From Streptomyces sp. JB150 (lineage in GTDB: Bacteria; Actinomycetota; Actinomycetes; Streptomycetales; Streptomycetaceae), in assembly GCF_011193355.1 (NCBI RefSeq), contig NZ_CP049780.1, positions 5,313,803-5,377,802 of the forward strand: a stretch of DNA of 64,000 nucleotides, read 5' to 3'. Under the pieces are notes generated by a model that was not told where the DNA came from, searched no databases, and saw nothing but the letters and a program-made list of their open reading frames with translations. The translations under genes and the position numbers were made by a program. How positions within the stretch are numbered: position 1 is the stretch's first letter; each line of letters opens with the position of its first letter. Positions 1 to 11,253 of this stretch are shown here, piece after piece.

Positions 1-290
<290 letters not shown>

Positions 291-560
291 CGGTTGAAGG
301 CCACCCGATCGGCGCATATCAGATGCATACGGGCGGCCGGGGCGCATTCGGGCAACCGTCGACGACCGCTGCCCGTGGAAGGCTTCCGCGGCCTACTGTT
401 GGGATGTGCGCCTGCCGTGCCCAGCTGCGGTCGGGGCATCCCCCGCTCTTGAGGGTCACCTCTCCGAGGGCGCGGGGACGGTTTCCGCAGCGGCGCCGCT
501 GAAGGTTGTCGGGCATCGGGCCGCGTGGCGTGGGCACCGCCGGCTGTGAGAGGGACGGGA

Positions 561-2816
561 ATGGAACCGACCGAGAGCGCCGCCCCGGATGCATGGCTGC
601 GCCGGTTGGCCGGCGTCTGGCGAGGGAGCCGCCGGCCGGACCGGGGCGCGGGCACCCGGGAGCGTGCCGTCAAAGCCGCCGCGGCCGCGGACGGCCCCGG
701 CGCCGCGCCCCTGACCGGCGGGCGCGCCACCGGCCTGCCGGGAGGCGATCCCGGAACCGACGGGGAGCGGCACCTGTCCTGGCCCGCGCTGCCCGCCGGC
801 GTCGTCGCCGCCGCCGGCTTCGCGCTCGGCGCCGGCTTCCTGCGGGCCTTCACCGGTCACGACGCGCTCTTCCCGTCCGGCACGGCCGGCTGGTCGCTGG
901 CCGTGCTGACCGGCATCATCGTCGGCCACCTGGTCATGCTCGGCCGCGCCCGCTGGTGGGGCGGCACCGGCTCCGGCGCCGCCCTCACCCTCGCCGTGCT
1001 GCTGCTGTACGGCTGGGTGCCGGCCGGCATGGTCAGCCTCACCGTCGTCGTCCTGGTCGGCATAGCCCGGCGGCACCGCTGGCGGCAGGGCGTCCTGCAC
1101 GGCGCGGTGGACATCCTCGGCATCGGCGCCGGCGCCCTCGTCCTCGCCGCCTTCGGCCGGGTGCCGTCCGTCGGCACCCCCTGGAACCCGGACACCTGGG
1201 ACCTGTACACCGCCCCCGAGGTGGTGGTGGTCGCGGCCGCGTATCTGCTGGTCACCCGGATTCTGCTGTGGTACCTGAACGCGCCCCGCGCCGGCGGCCT
1301 GCCCACCGTCGCCCGCACCGCGCTGGTCCGCCAGGGTCTGCTCGCGGTGGCGCTGCTCGGCATCGCCCCGCTGGTGTGCGTGGTCGCCGTGTCCAAGCCG
1401 ATTCTGCTGCCGCTGTTCTCCATCCCGCTCATCGCGCTCGACTCCACCCTGTGGATCGCCCGGGCCCGCGCCGAGGAGCAGCTGCGCGACCCGCTCACCG
1501 GGCTGCCCAACCGGCTGTGGCTGCTGGAACGCATCTGGACCGCCCTCGACGACGCCGAGCGCATCGGCGCCCGTGCCGCCCTCGTGTTGATCGACCTCGA
1601 CCGTTTCCGGTCGGTCAACGACACCCTCGGTCATCCGGCCGGTGACCGGTTGCTGCTGCAGACCGCCGACCGGCTGCGGCTGGCCCTCCCCCGCGGCGCG
1701 GAGGCCGCCCGGCTGGGCGGGGACGAGTTCGCCGTCTTACTTCCGGTGGCCGACTCCACCACCTCGGCCACCCGCATCGCCCGCGGCCTGGTGGCCGCCC
1801 TCAGCTCCCCGCTCGACCTCGACGGACTCACCCTCGTCCTGGAGGCCAGCGCCGGCGTCGCCGTCTTCCCCGACCACGCGCTCGACGCGGAAGGTCTGCT
1901 GCGGCGCGCGGACGTCGCCATGTACCAGGCGAAGCGGGACCGCACCGGCGTCGAGGTCTACGAGTCCAAGCGCGACTCCAACACCCCCGACCGGCTCGGC
2001 CTCCTCGCCGACCTGCGCCGGGCGCTGGACGCCCACGAGGTCGAGCTGCACTACCAGCCCAAGGTCCGCTTCGACGGCCAGGTGGCCGGCCTGGAGGCAC
2101 TGGTCCGCTGGGTGCACCCCGAGCGGGGCAAGGTGCCGCCGGACGAGTTCATAGCGATCGCCGAGTCCTCCGGTCTGATGCCCCACCTCACCGAGTACGT
2201 GCTGGAGACGGCGCTCGGCCAGGTCGCCCGGTGGCGCTCCCAGGGCCTGTTCGTCCCGGTCGCCGTCAACGTCTCCCCGCGCGACGTCCACACCCCCGGC
2301 TTCGCCGGCTCCGTCGCCGCCCGCCTGGCCCGCCACGGGGTCCCGGCCGGGGCGCTCCAGCTGGAGATCACCGAACACGTCCTCCTGGAGGACCCGCAGC
2401 GCGCCGCCGACACCCTCGCCGGGCTCACCGGCCACGGCGTGAAGATGTCCCTCGACGACTTCGGCACCGGCTACTCCTCCCTCGTCCATCTGCGCCGCCT
2501 CCCGGTCAGCGAGCTGAAGATCGACCGGTCGTTCGTCGCCCGACTGGCCGTCGACACCGAGGACGCGGAGATCGTGCGGTGCACGGTCGATCTCGCCCAC
2601 TCCCTGGGACTGCTGGTCGTCGCCGAGGGGGTCGAGGACGACGAGACCTGGGAGCGGCTGCGGGATCTCGGGTGCGACGCGGTGCAGGGGTGGCTGGTCG
2701 CCGCGGCGATGCCGCCCGAGGAGACCACGGCCTGGCTGCGGGCCCGGGGGTCGCGCGGGTGGCAGCGGCCGGCGGCGGCGTTGCCCGCGGTGTTGCCTGC
2801 GGCGGCTGAGGAGTAG
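561..2816 (+). CDS. rmdB: Membrane-bound GGDEF-EAL cyclic-di-GMP enzyme, RmdB-like
   Basis: A 751-residue protein. Start ATG 561 is chosen because GAGAGGGACGGGA precedes it; an upstream in-frame ATG at 525 has no such site. Residues about 70-300 contain several hydrophobic membrane segments. They are followed by a GGDEF domain with intact GGDEF at 386-390 and an EAL domain with intact EAL at 512-514, DDFGTG at 632-637 and a later EGVED motif. Both active-site signatures look competent, so it may make and/or degrade cyclic di-GMP; the orthologue I recognise, S. coelicolor RmdB (SCO5495), is described as a phosphodiesterase controlling development. A rare TTA leucine codon lies at 1737 (residue 393), directly after the GGDEF motif and followed by CTT. 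Translation should therefore depend on the bldA tRNA. No terminator is obvious downstream. Confidence 0.9.
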   Translation: MEPTESAAPDAWLRRLAGVWRGSRRPDRGAGTRERAVKAAAAADGPGAAPLTGGRATGLPGGDPGTDGERHLSWPALPAGVVAAAGFALGAGFLRAFTGHDALFPSGTAGWSLAVLTGIIVGHLVMLGRARWWGGTGSGAALTLAVLLLYGWVPAGMVSLTVVVLVGIARRHRWRQGVLHGAVDILGIGAGALVLAAFGRVPSVGTPWNPDTWDLYTAPEVVVVAAAYLLVTRILLWYLNAPRAGGLPTVARTALVRQGLLAVALLGIAPLVCVVAVSKPILLPLFSIPLIALDSTLWIARARAEEQLRDPLTGLPNRLWLLERIWTALDDAERIGARAALVLIDLDRFRSVNDTLGHPAGDRLLLQTADRLRLALPRGAEAARLGGDEFAVLLPVADSTTSATRIARGLVAALSSPLDLDGLTLVLEASAGVAVFPDHALDAEGLLRRADVAMYQAKRDRTGVEVYESKRDSNTPDRLGLLADLRRALDAHEVELHYQPKVRFDGQVAGLEALVRWVHPERGKVPPDEFIAIAESSGLMPHLTEYVLETALGQVARWRSQGLFVPVAVNVSPRDVHTPGFAGSVAARLARHGVPAGALQLEITEHVLLEDPQRAADTLAGLTGHGVKMSLDDFGTGYSSLVHLRRLPVSELKIDRSFVARLAVDTEDAEIVRCTVDLAHSLGLLVVAEGVEDDETWERLRDLGCDAVQGWLVAAAMPPEETTAWLRARGSRGWQRPAAALPAVLPAAAEE

Positions 2817-2886
2817 ACCGGGCAGGGGAGTGCCGGGTTCGGCCGGCGGGTGGGTGCGGGTTCGGTGTGGCCGGTCGCGCAGTTCC

Positions 2887-2970
2887 CCGCGCCCCTCGGG
2901 TGGGACCGCGTGCCGTCCTTCGACCCGTGCCGCCGTCTCCGCGCCCCTCGGGTGGGACCGCGTGCCGTCC
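2887..2970. repeat. Two identical 32-bp direct repeats in the rmdB-gatC gap
   Basis: A perfect 32-bp unit occurs at 2887-2918 and again at 2939-2970 (52-bp period). The unit contains GCGCCCCTCGGGTGGGACCG. The sequence entering copy 1, CGCGCAGTTCCCCGCGCCCC at about 2875-2895, is one arm of a palindrome that is very common in Streptomyces intergenic regions; here the second arm has been lost. This looks like a decayed, locally duplicated intergenic element rather than coding DNA. Confidence 0.8.
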
Positions 2971-2996
2971 CTCGTCCGGCACCCTGGGGAAACCGT

Positions 2997-3027
2997 TTCA
3001 CGGGCATGGGGCGGCGCCCCATAGGAT
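2997..3027 (+). promoter_or_regulatory. Candidate promoter of the gatCAB operon
   Basis: A good -10 match, TAGGAT, lies at 3022-3027, about 40 nt before the gatC start. The best -35 candidate, TTCACG at 2997-3002, matches TTGACA poorly and gives a 19-bp spacer. The site is supported mainly by the -10 box and by its place before the first gene of the operon. Confidence 0.35.
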
Positions 3028-3066
3028 TGGGCCAAAACACTCACACTCACCCCAGAGGATCGCTGC

Positions 3067-3363
3067 ATGCCTGGCATCACGCGCGAGGAGGTCGCCCACC
3101 TCGCCCGGCTGGCGCGTCTGGAGCTGAAGCCCGAAGAGCTCGACCACTTCGCGGGACAGCTGGACGACATCATCGGCGCGGTCGCCCGCGTCAGCGAGGT
3201 CGCCGACCAAGACGTACCGCCGACCTCGCACCCGCTCCCGCTGACGAACGTCATGCGCCCGGACGAGGTCCGCCCCTCGCTCACCCCCGAGCAGGCGCTC
3301 TCCGGCGCCCCGGCCCAGGAGCAGCAGCGTTTCAAGGTGCCGCAGATCCTGGGGGAGGAGTAA
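3067..3363 (+). CDS. gatC: Glutamyl-tRNA(Gln)/aspartyl-tRNA(Asn) amidotransferase subunit C
   Basis: A 98-residue protein beginning [20 protein letters not shown], the classic GatC N-terminus, with the conserved 'DDIIGAV' helix and the '[10 protein letters not shown]' segment near residues 60-75. GatC wraps around GatA and stabilises the GatCAB complex, which converts misacylated Glu-tRNA(Gln) (and Asp-tRNA(Asn)) to the correct amidated form. It is the first gene of a tight operon: gatA begins 6 bp after its stop. AGAGGA precedes the ATG. Confidence 0.97.
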   Translation: MPGITREEVAHLARLARLELKPEELDHFAGQLDDIIGAVARVSEVADQDVPPTSHPLPLTNVMRPDEVRPSLTPEQALSGAPAQEQQRFKVPQILGEE

Positions 3364-3369
3364 TCCGCC

Positions 3370-4859
<1,490 letters not shown>

Positions 4860-4863
<4 letters not shown>

Positions 4864-5099
4864 GCAAGCTGTCGAAGGCCAAGGGCTTCAAGAAGTCCAA
4901 GAACGGCCTGTACCTGTCCATGGCCACCACCGCGTTCGGCGCGCTCAGCGTCGCGAAGCAGGCGAAGCTCGCCCGCGCCGAGAGCGACACGCTCCGCCTG
5001 GTCGACGCCGCCGTGTCGGCCGCCGCCATCGTCACCGGCCTCGCCATCCTCTACCGCGAGCTGAAGCGGCTGGGCGACGACGACGTCCTGCTGGGCTGA
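4860..5099 (+). CDS. Small conserved membrane-anchored protein between gatA and gatB
   Basis: A 79-residue protein starting at GTG 4860, overlapping the gatA stop as GTGA. The N-terminus is lysine-rich ([15 protein letters not shown]) and is followed by two moderately hydrophobic stretches (residues about 20-32 and 45-62), ending in an acidic LGDDDVLLG tail. No family with a known function is recognised. Its position inside the amidotransferase operon, 16 bp before gatB, shows co-transcription with gatCAB but does not prove a role in tRNA amidation. Confidence 0.8.
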
Positions 5100-5114
5100 G
5101 AGGGAAGTTTCACC

Positions 5115-6629
5115 GTGACCACCACGACCGACCTGGTGTCGTACGAGGACGCGCTGGCGTCGTACGACCCCGTCATGGGCCTTGAGGTCCATGTCGAACT
5201 CGGCACCAAGACCAAGATGTTCTGCGGCTGTTCGACCGCGCTCGGCGCCGACCCGAACACCCAGACCTGCCCGGTCTGCCTCGGCCTGCCCGGCGCGCTC
5301 CCGGTCGTCAACGCGACCGGCGTCGAGTCCGCCATCAAGATCGGCCTCGCGCTGAACTGCGAGATCGCCGAGTGGTGCCGCTTCGCCCGGAAGAACTACT
5401 TCTATCCGGACATGCCGAAGAACTTTCAGACCTCCCAGTACGACGAGCCGATCGCCTTCAACGGCTACCTCGACGTACAGCTGGAGGACGGCGAGACCTT
5501 CCGCGTGGAGATCGAGCGCGCCCACATGGAGGAGGACACCGGCAAGTCGACCCACGTCGGCGGCGCCACCGGCCGTATCCACGGCGCGTCCCACTCCCTG
5601 CTGGACTACAACCGCGCGGGCATCCCGCTCATCGAGATCGTCACCAAGCCGATCACCGGCGCGGGCGAGCGCGCTCCGGAGGTCGCCAAGGCGTACGTCC
5701 GTGAGCTGCGCGAGGTCATCCGCGCCCTCGGGGTCTCCGAAGCGCGCATGGAGATGGGCCAGATGCGCTGCGACGTGAACCTCTCGCTGATGCCGAAGGG
5801 CAGCGAGACGTTCGGCACCCGCTCCGAGACGAAGAACGTGAACTCGCTGCGGTCCGTGGAGCGCGCGGCCCGCTACGAGATCCAGCGCCACGCGGCCGTG
5901 CTGTCCTCCGGCGGCACGATCGTGCAGGAGACCCGCCACTTCCACGAGGACACCGGCTCCACCACCTCGGGCCGCGTGAAGGAGGAGGCGGAGGACTACC
6001 GGTACTTCCCGGAGCCCGACCTGGTGCCGGTCGCCCCGTCCCGCGAGTGGGTCGAGGAGATCCGCGCCTCCCTGCCGGAGCTGCCCCTGGTCCGCCGCAA
6101 CCGGCTGCGCGAGGAGTGGGGGATCTCCGGCACCGACATGCAGGCGATCCTCAACGCCGGCGCGCTCGACCTGATCGTCGCCACGATCGACGCCGGTGCC
6201 GACGCCGCGTCCGCCCGCAAGTGGTGGATGGGCGAGCTGGCGCGCAGCGCCAACGAGTCCGGCACGGCGCTCGACGAACTGGCGATCACCCCGGCGCAGG
6301 TCGCCCGGGTCGCCGAGCTGGTCACGAAGGGCGACCTGAACGACAAGCTGGCCCGCCAGGTCATCGAGGGCGTCCTCGCGGGCGAGGGCACCCCGGACGA
6401 GGTCGTCGACAAGCGCGGCCTGAAGGTCGTCTCCGACGAGGGCGCGCTGACCGCCGCCGTCGACGAGGCGATCGCGGGCAACCCGGCCATCGCGGACAAG
6501 ATCCGCGGCGGCAAGGTGGCCGCGGCCGGCGCCCTGGTCGGCGCGGTCATGAAGGCCACCCGCGGCCAGGCCGACGCGGCGCGCGTCAAGGAGTTGATCC
6601 TCCAGAAGCTGGGCGTCAGCGAGGGCTGA
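5115..6629 (+). CDS. gatB: Glutamyl-tRNA(Gln)/aspartyl-tRNA(Asn) amidotransferase subunit B
   Basis: A 504-residue protein with GatB hallmarks: GLEVHVEL, the zinc-site motifs MFCGCS and CPVCLGLPG (residues about 37-60), [18 protein letters not shown], and the C-terminal YqeY/GatB tail domain. GatB binds the tRNA and carries out the kinase/amidation step. Start GTG 5115 gives [14 protein letters not shown] and follows AGAGGGAAG. It is the last gene of gatC-gatA-small gene-gatB; a strong hairpin follows. Confidence 0.97.
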   Translation: MTTTTDLVSYEDALASYDPVMGLEVHVELGTKTKMFCGCSTALGADPNTQTCPVCLGLPGALPVVNATGVESAIKIGLALNCEIAEWCRFARKNYFYPDMPKNFQTSQYDEPIAFNGYLDVQLEDGETFRVEIERAHMEEDTGKSTHVGGATGRIHGASHSLLDYNRAGIPLIEIVTKPITGAGERAPEVAKAYVRELREVIRALGVSEARMEMGQMRCDVNLSLMPKGSETFGTRSETKNVNSLRSVERAARYEIQRHAAVLSSGGTIVQETRHFHEDTGSTTSGRVKEEAEDYRYFPEPDLVPVAPSREWVEEIRASLPELPLVRRNRLREEWGISGTDMQAILNAGALDLIVATIDAGADAASARKWWMGELARSANESGTALDELAITPAQVARVAELVTKGDLNDKLARQVIEGVLAGEGTPDEVVDKRGLKVVSDEGALTAAVDEAIAGNPAIADKIRGGKVAAAGALVGAVMKATRGQADAARVKELILQKLGVSEG

Positions 6630-6645
6630 GCCCGTTTCTCACCAC

Positions 6646-6683
6646 CCGAGGGGGATGTGCCGGCCGCGGCGCATCCCCCTCGG
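6646..6683 (+). terminator. Hairpin terminator after gatB
   Basis: CCGAGGGGGATG (6646-6657) pairs perfectly with CATCCCCCTCGG (6672-6683), 17 nt after the gatB stop. There is no T-tract, as is common for Streptomyces hairpin terminators. Confidence 0.7.
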
Positions 6684-6718
6684 CGCGGGCACGGACGTAC
6701 GCGCTACGCTCCCGCGCC

Positions 6719-7135
6719 ATGAGTGGACGCCCTGATTCCGAGACGCCCGCCGAGATAGCCCGGGAGCCGGCCGCGGAGCCGGCGGAGGGACCGGCCGAGC
6801 GGTGGCCGGAGGAGCCGGCGGAGGGGCCGGCCGAGCGATGGCCTGAGGAGCCGGCGGCGGAGTCGCCGGAGGCGCCGGCCGAGGGGCTGTGCGAGGCGCG
6901 GCGGGCCCGCTGGACGGCCTCCGGGGCCGGGGCCCTGCTGACCCTCGCGGGGCTCTCCGCGTCCGCACTGCGCGCGACCGGCTCCGCCCCGGCCCTCGTC
7001 CCCGCCACCTACGGCCTGGGCGCCGCCGTGTGCGCCCTCGCCGCCGTGCTGGGCTCCCGGGGCCGTACCCGTCGCGCGCTGTGGCTGCTGGTCGCCGGCG
7101 TGATGGTGATGGCGGTGGGGGACCACTTCGACTGA
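6719..7135 (+). CDS. Small membrane protein with a Glu/Pro repeat N-terminus
   Basis: A 138-residue protein of unknown function. The cytosolic-looking N-terminal half (residues about 10-60) is Glu/Pro/Ala rich and holds two copies of GPAERWPEEPA. The C-terminal half has three hydrophobic segments (about 68-85, 92-110 and 118-132). The start ATG 6719 is chosen because TACGCT (6705-6710) lies 8 nt upstream and no ribosome site is visible, suggesting a leaderless transcript. It stands alone after the gatB terminator. Confidence 0.7.
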   Translation: MSGRPDSETPAEIAREPAAEPAEGPAERWPEEPAEGPAERWPEEPAAESPEAPAEGLCEARRARWTASGAGALLTLAGLSASALRATGSAPALVPATYGLGAAVCALAAVLGSRGRTRRALWLLVAGVMVMAVGDHFD

Positions 7136-7306
7136 GGTGCACCGTGTGAGCTGACCGACGTGTGAAAAGGCGCACGAATCGGCCAAACGATCATTTGTAC
7201 CTGTAAGAGTGACCCCACCTAGCTCATACGTTCTTTGCGGGCCGTTCACCTCATGAACGACTGTTCCCGACCAAAGATCCACACGTCACCACCTGGGAGC
7301 ACGTTC

Positions 7307-9565
7307 GTGGCAGCCCTTGCACGCTGGTGTGTCCGGCACCGCCTCGTCGCTGTTCTGCTCTGGGTCCTCGCCCTGGCGGGGGTGGGCGCGGGAGCGCTCG
7401 TGGCGGGCACGGCGTACTCGAACGACTACAAGGTCCCCGGCACCGAGTCCGGCCGCGCCGGGGAGCTGCTGGCCGAGGGGTTCCCGGATCTCGGCGGTGA
7501 CAGCGACACGGTCGTCTGGCACACCGACGAGGGCACCGTCCGCGCGGCGGACGTCGAGCAGACCATGACCCGGACGCTCGCCCGGATCGCCGACCTGCCG
7601 GGCGTCGCCTCGGTGACCGGCCCCTACGACGGCCACGGCGCCGGCCGGATCAGCGAGGACGGCCGTACCGCGTACGCCACCGTCACCTTCCGCGACCAGG
7701 CCAAGGACATCGCCGCCGCCGAGGCGAAGGCCGTCGTGGACACGGCCAAGTCCGCCGAGGGCGACGGGCTGCGCGTGGAGCTGGGCGGCAGCGCGGTCGC
7801 GCTCACCGAGTCCCCCGGCGGGCACCTGGCCGAGGCGGTCGGCGTGGTCGTCGCCGCCGTCGTGCTGTTCCTCGCCTTCGGCTCGCTCGCCGCGTCCCTG
7901 CTGCCCATCGCCACGGCGCTGGTCAGTGTCGGCACCGCCTACGCCGGGATCGTGCTGCTCGGCCATGTCATGACGGTCGCCGACTTCGCGCCCATGCTGG
8001 GCGTGCTGATCGGCCTGGGCGTCGGCATCGACTACGCCCTGTTCATCGTCACCCGCCACCGGCGCGGCCTGAAACGCGGGCTGGGCGTGACCGAGGCGGT
8101 CACCGGCGCCGTCGCGACCACCGGCCGCGCGGTCGTCTTCGCCGGGGCCACCGTGTGCATCGCCCTGCTGGGCATGCTGATCCTGCGGCTCGGCTTCCTC
8201 AACGGCGTCGCCATAGCCGCCTCGCTGACCGTCGTCCTCACCGTCGCGGCCTCGGTGACCCTGCTGCCCGCCCTGCTGTCCCTGATCGGCATGCGGGCCC
8301 TCAGCCGCCGCGAACGCCGCAGGCTCGCCGAGCACGGCCCCGAGCCCGAGCTGCCCACCGGGTTCGCCGCCCGCTGGTCCGCCTTCGTCGAACGGCACCC
8401 CAGGAAGCTCGGCGCGCTCGCGCTCGCCGCGATCACCCTGCTCGCCCTGCCCACCCTCTCCCTCCACCTGGGCACCTCCGACCAGGGCAACGGCCCCGCG
8501 ACGGCCACCACGCGGCAGGCCTACGACCTCCTCGCCGACGGCTTCGGCCCCGGCGTGAACGGCCCCCTCACCCTCGTCACCGAGGTGCGCGGCGCCGAGG
8601 ACCGGCTCGCCCTCGACAACCTCGACGCCACCCTGCGCGCCACCGAGGGCGTCGCCTCCGCGACCCCCGTGACCTTCGACGCCGGCGGCGACACCGCGTA
8701 CCTCACCGTCGTCCCCGAGTCCTCCCCGCAGTCCGAGCGGACCAGCGAGCTGGTGGACCGGCTGCGCACCGAGGTGCTGCCCCGCGCGGAGGCGGGCACC
8801 TCGCTCGACCTGCACGTCGGTGGCGTCACGGCCGGCTACGACGACTTCGCCGAGGTGATCGTCGGCAAGCTGCCGCTGTTCGTCGGCGTCGTCATCGGCC
8901 TGGGCTGCCTGCTGCTCCTGCTCGCCTTCCGCTCGGTCGGCATCCCGCTGAAGGCCGCCGCGATGAACGTCGCCGCCGTCGCGGGCGCGTTCGGCGTCGT
9001 CGTGGTGATCTTCCAGTGGGGCTGGGGCGGCGAACTGCTCGGCCTCGGCCGCGCGGGCCCCATCGAGCCGTTCCTGCCGGTGATCATGGTGTCGGTGCTC
9101 TTCGGGCTCTCCATGGACTACCAGGTCTTCCTGGTCAGCCGGATGTACGAGGAGTGGCTGGAGACCGGCGACAACCGGCGCGCGGTGCGGATCGGCCTCG
9201 CGGAGACCAGCCGGGTGATCAACTCGGCCGCCGTGATCATGATCTCGGTCTTCCTCGCGTTCGTGCTCAGCGGCGACCGGGTGATCGCCATGTTCGGCAT
9301 CGCGCTCGCCGCCGCCGTCGCCCTGGACGCCTTCGTCCTGCGCACGCTGCTGGTGCCCGCGCTGATGCATCTGCTCGGCGGCGCCAACTGGTGGCTGCCG
9401 CGCTGGCTGGACCGGCGCCTGCCGCGCATCAGCATCGAGCCGCCCGAGGACCGCACCGGGCGGGAAAAGCCCGCGGACGCCGGCGCCGGACGTGAAAGGC
9501 TCACGGACGTCTATGACGTACTGCACAAGGAGCGGCAGCCCGATGTACGCGATATCCCTGGGTGA
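7307..9565 (+). CDS. MMPL/RND-family membrane transporter
   Basis: A 752-residue membrane protein with the MmpL/YdfJ layout: one N-terminal helix, an extracytoplasmic loop of about 140 residues, five helices, then the same pattern repeated. The proton-relay motifs GIDYALFIVTR and SMDYQVFLVSR lie in the two halves. Such transporters export lipids, drugs or peptidic metabolites using the proton gradient. Start GTG 7307 has GGGAG about 8 nt upstream; earlier in-frame starts at 7235 (TTG) and 7253 (ATG) lack one. The last 23 bp overlap the following acetyltransferase gene, so the pair is likely co-transcribed. The substrate cannot be told from sequence. Confidence 0.92.
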   Translation: MAALARWCVRHRLVAVLLWVLALAGVGAGALVAGTAYSNDYKVPGTESGRAGELLAEGFPDLGGDSDTVVWHTDEGTVRAADVEQTMTRTLARIADLPGVASVTGPYDGHGAGRISEDGRTAYATVTFRDQAKDIAAAEAKAVVDTAKSAEGDGLRVELGGSAVALTESPGGHLAEAVGVVVAAVVLFLAFGSLAASLLPIATALVSVGTAYAGIVLLGHVMTVADFAPMLGVLIGLGVGIDYALFIVTRHRRGLKRGLGVTEAVTGAVATTGRAVVFAGATVCIALLGMLILRLGFLNGVAIAASLTVVLTVAASVTLLPALLSLIGMRALSRRERRRLAEHGPEPELPTGFAARWSAFVERHPRKLGALALAAITLLALPTLSLHLGTSDQGNGPATATTRQAYDLLADGFGPGVNGPLTLVTEVRGAEDRLALDNLDATLRATEGVASATPVTFDAGGDTAYLTVVPESSPQSERTSELVDRLRTEVLPRAEAGTSLDLHVGGVTAGYDDFAEVIVGKLPLFVGVVIGLGCLLLLLAFRSVGIPLKAAAMNVAAVAGAFGVVVVIFQWGWGGELLGLGRAGPIEPFLPVIMVSVLFGLSMDYQVFLVSRMYEEWLETGDNRRAVRIGLAETSRVINSAAVIMISVFLAFVLSGDRVIAMFGIALAAAVALDAFVLRTLLVPALMHLLGGANWWLPRWLDRRLPRISIEPPEDRTGREKPADAGAGRERLTDVYDVLHKERQPDVRDIPG

Positions 9566-10103
9566 CGACGGAGCCGAACTGCGCCCCCTGGAGCCCTGGC
9601 ACGCCGAGGAGTTCCTGCACCACCTGGACCGCGGCAGGGAGTTCATCAACCGCTTCGTGCCCTTCGGGGAGCAGGCCACCGACGTGGCCGGCGCGCGCGA
9701 GCTGCTGCAGCGGTACGCCGACGGGCGCGCCGCCGACCACCGCTCCCTGCACGGCATCTGGCTCGACGGCACGCTCGTCGGCGGCGTCCTCTGCCTGAAC
9801 TTCGACGCCGCCCAGGGCACCTGCGAGGTGGGCTGCTGGCTGGAACCCGCCGGCACCGGGCGCGGGCTGGTCACCCGCGCGATGCGGGTGCTGATCGACT
9901 GGGCGGTCGAGGAGCGCGGCGTGCACCGCGTGGAATGGGTCGCCGCGGCGGGCAACGAGGCCAGCCTGAACGTGGCCCGGCGGCTGGGGATGACCCGCGA
10001 CGGGATCCAGCGCGAGAGCTACCTCCATCACGGCGTACGGCACGACATGGAGATCTGGTCGGTGCTCGCGCCCGAGTGGCGCGCGGCCCGCGGCGCTCGT
10101 TAA
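9543..10103 (+). CDS. GNAT acetyltransferase (RimJ/RimL type)
   Basis: A 186-residue protein starting MYAISLGDDGAELRPLEPWH, with AAGNEASLNVARRLGMTRDG near the C-terminus, the standard end of RimJ/RimL-type GNAT enzymes that acetylate protein N-termini or small molecules with acetyl-CoA. Start ATG 9543 follows AAGGAGCGGC. The gene overlaps the end of the MMPL transporter gene by 23 bp, which suggests coupled expression. Confidence 0.88.
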   Translation: MYAISLGDDGAELRPLEPWHAEEFLHHLDRGREFINRFVPFGEQATDVAGARELLQRYADGRAADHRSLHGIWLDGTLVGGVLCLNFDAAQGTCEVGCWLEPAGTGRGLVTRAMRVLIDWAVEERGVHRVEWVAAAGNEASLNVARRLGMTRDGIQRESYLHHGVRHDMEIWSVLAPEWRAARGAR

Positions 10104-10138
10104 GACGGCTCTCAGACTCCGTCCGTACGGTGCGCGGC

Positions 10139-10726
10139 ATGGGTACCAGGACTGTGGACGAGACCGAGCCGACGACTGCCGAGGCAGCGGCTGCCGGTGA
10201 CGCGACGACTGCCGGGGACTCGGCGGCTGCCGGTGACGCGGCGAAGGGCGAGGTGACGGAGGCGCAGGCCGCCGCCGCGGAAGCCGGGGAGGGTGCCGCC
10301 GAGGCCTCGGGGGAGGCGGCGGCGCCGGAAGGCCCCTCCGGGGTCGGGCAGGGCGCCGGGGCGGTCGTCTCCGCCGCCCTCGGTGTCGTCTCGCTGACCG
10401 GCGGCTGGGTCGGCACGGTGGCCTCCGCGCGACAGTCGCTGATCGGCCAGCTGGAGACGTCGGCGTCCTCCAGCGTGGCGGACATGGTCCAGGCGGGCTA
10501 CGGCGACGCCTGGCGGGCGAGTGCCCTGTGGGCGGGCGTCTTCGCGCTGGCCGCGCTGATCGTCGGCGCCGTGGTCCTGGCCCGGCCCGCGTTCGGCGTG
10601 CCCGGCAGGCCGCAGGCCTCCTGGATCAAGTCCGTGGCCTGGGGAGGCGTCTCGCTCGGCGTCCTCGGCCTGCTGCTGGCCGTATTGAAGTACACCGACG
10701 TACTGCTGGGACTGCCGTCGGCCTAA
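10139..10726 (+). CDS. Small membrane protein with Ala/Glu-rich N-terminus
   Basis: A 195-residue protein. Residues 1-75 are an Ala/Glu/Gly-rich disordered region with imperfect repeats of 'TAGDSAAAGDA' type; residues about 78-100, 125-147 and 165-187 are hydrophobic helices. No known family is recognised. TACGGT at 10126-10131 ends 7 nt before ATG 10139, indicating a leaderless transcript. Confidence 0.72.
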   Translation: MGTRTVDETEPTTAEAAAAGDATTAGDSAAAGDAAKGEVTEAQAAAAEAGEGAAEASGEAAAPEGPSGVGQGAGAVVSAALGVVSLTGGWVGTVASARQSLIGQLETSASSSVADMVQAGYGDAWRASALWAGVFALAALIVGAVVLARPAFGVPGRPQASWIKSVAWGGVSLGVLGLLLAVLKYTDVLLGLPSA

Positions 10727-10953
10727 GGGTTCCTCCCCTGCCAGCGCCTCCCCCAGGGGGCCTCTCCCAGGGGGCCTTACGGCGGTGGGCTCCCGGCCCC
10801 GCACGCCCGCTAAGCCCCCGCGCGCCCGTCTAAGGCACCACCCCGCACCGAAGATGCGGCACTCTCCCGATGTGCCCGACCCCCCTGGGCGACGAAAGTC
10901 GAGGCATCGCAGCGAGCGATGACCGATCCTTTCGAACCCCCTGGGGAGAGACC

Positions 10954-11145
10954 ATGCACGCGCCCGAACTCCAGCAGCTGCGCTCCGCCGAGCTGCTCCG
11001 CCGCGCCGAGCAGGAGCGCCTGGCCCGCGAGGTCGCCCGGAGCAACCGCGCCGCCCGCCGGGCAGCCACCGCACGCACCGCCGAGAGCGAGTCCCATAGC
11101 CGGCTCGGCCGGCTGGGCCGGCTCCGTCCACCGCGCACCGCGTGA
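10954..11145 (+). CDS. Small basic helical protein upstream of the LAL regulator
   Basis: A 63-residue Arg/Ala/Glu-rich protein (MHAPELQQLRSAELLRRAEQ start) predicted to be mostly helical, with about 16 arginines. GGGGAGAG precedes ATG 10954. Its stop TGA overlaps a GTG at 11142 that opens the long frame running into the LuxR-type regulator (GTGA overlap). Function unknown. Confidence 0.6.
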   Translation: MHAPELQQLRSAELLRRAEQERLAREVARSNRAARRAATARTAESESHSRLGRLGRLRPPRTA

Positions 11146-11253
11146 CCCGGCCCGGACCGGCTCGCCCCACCGAACGGCCCGCCACCGACGCGTCCGGCCG
11201 GCCCGGCACCCCCTCCACGGGCGCCGGGCCGCTCTCGCGTCGTATCCGGTCAG

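Noticed and set aside
7286..9955. 889-codon minus-strand open frame across the MMPL and GNAT genes
   Set aside because: Low-complexity Asp/Gly/Gln/His product without any family; it crosses two well-supported plus-strand genes.
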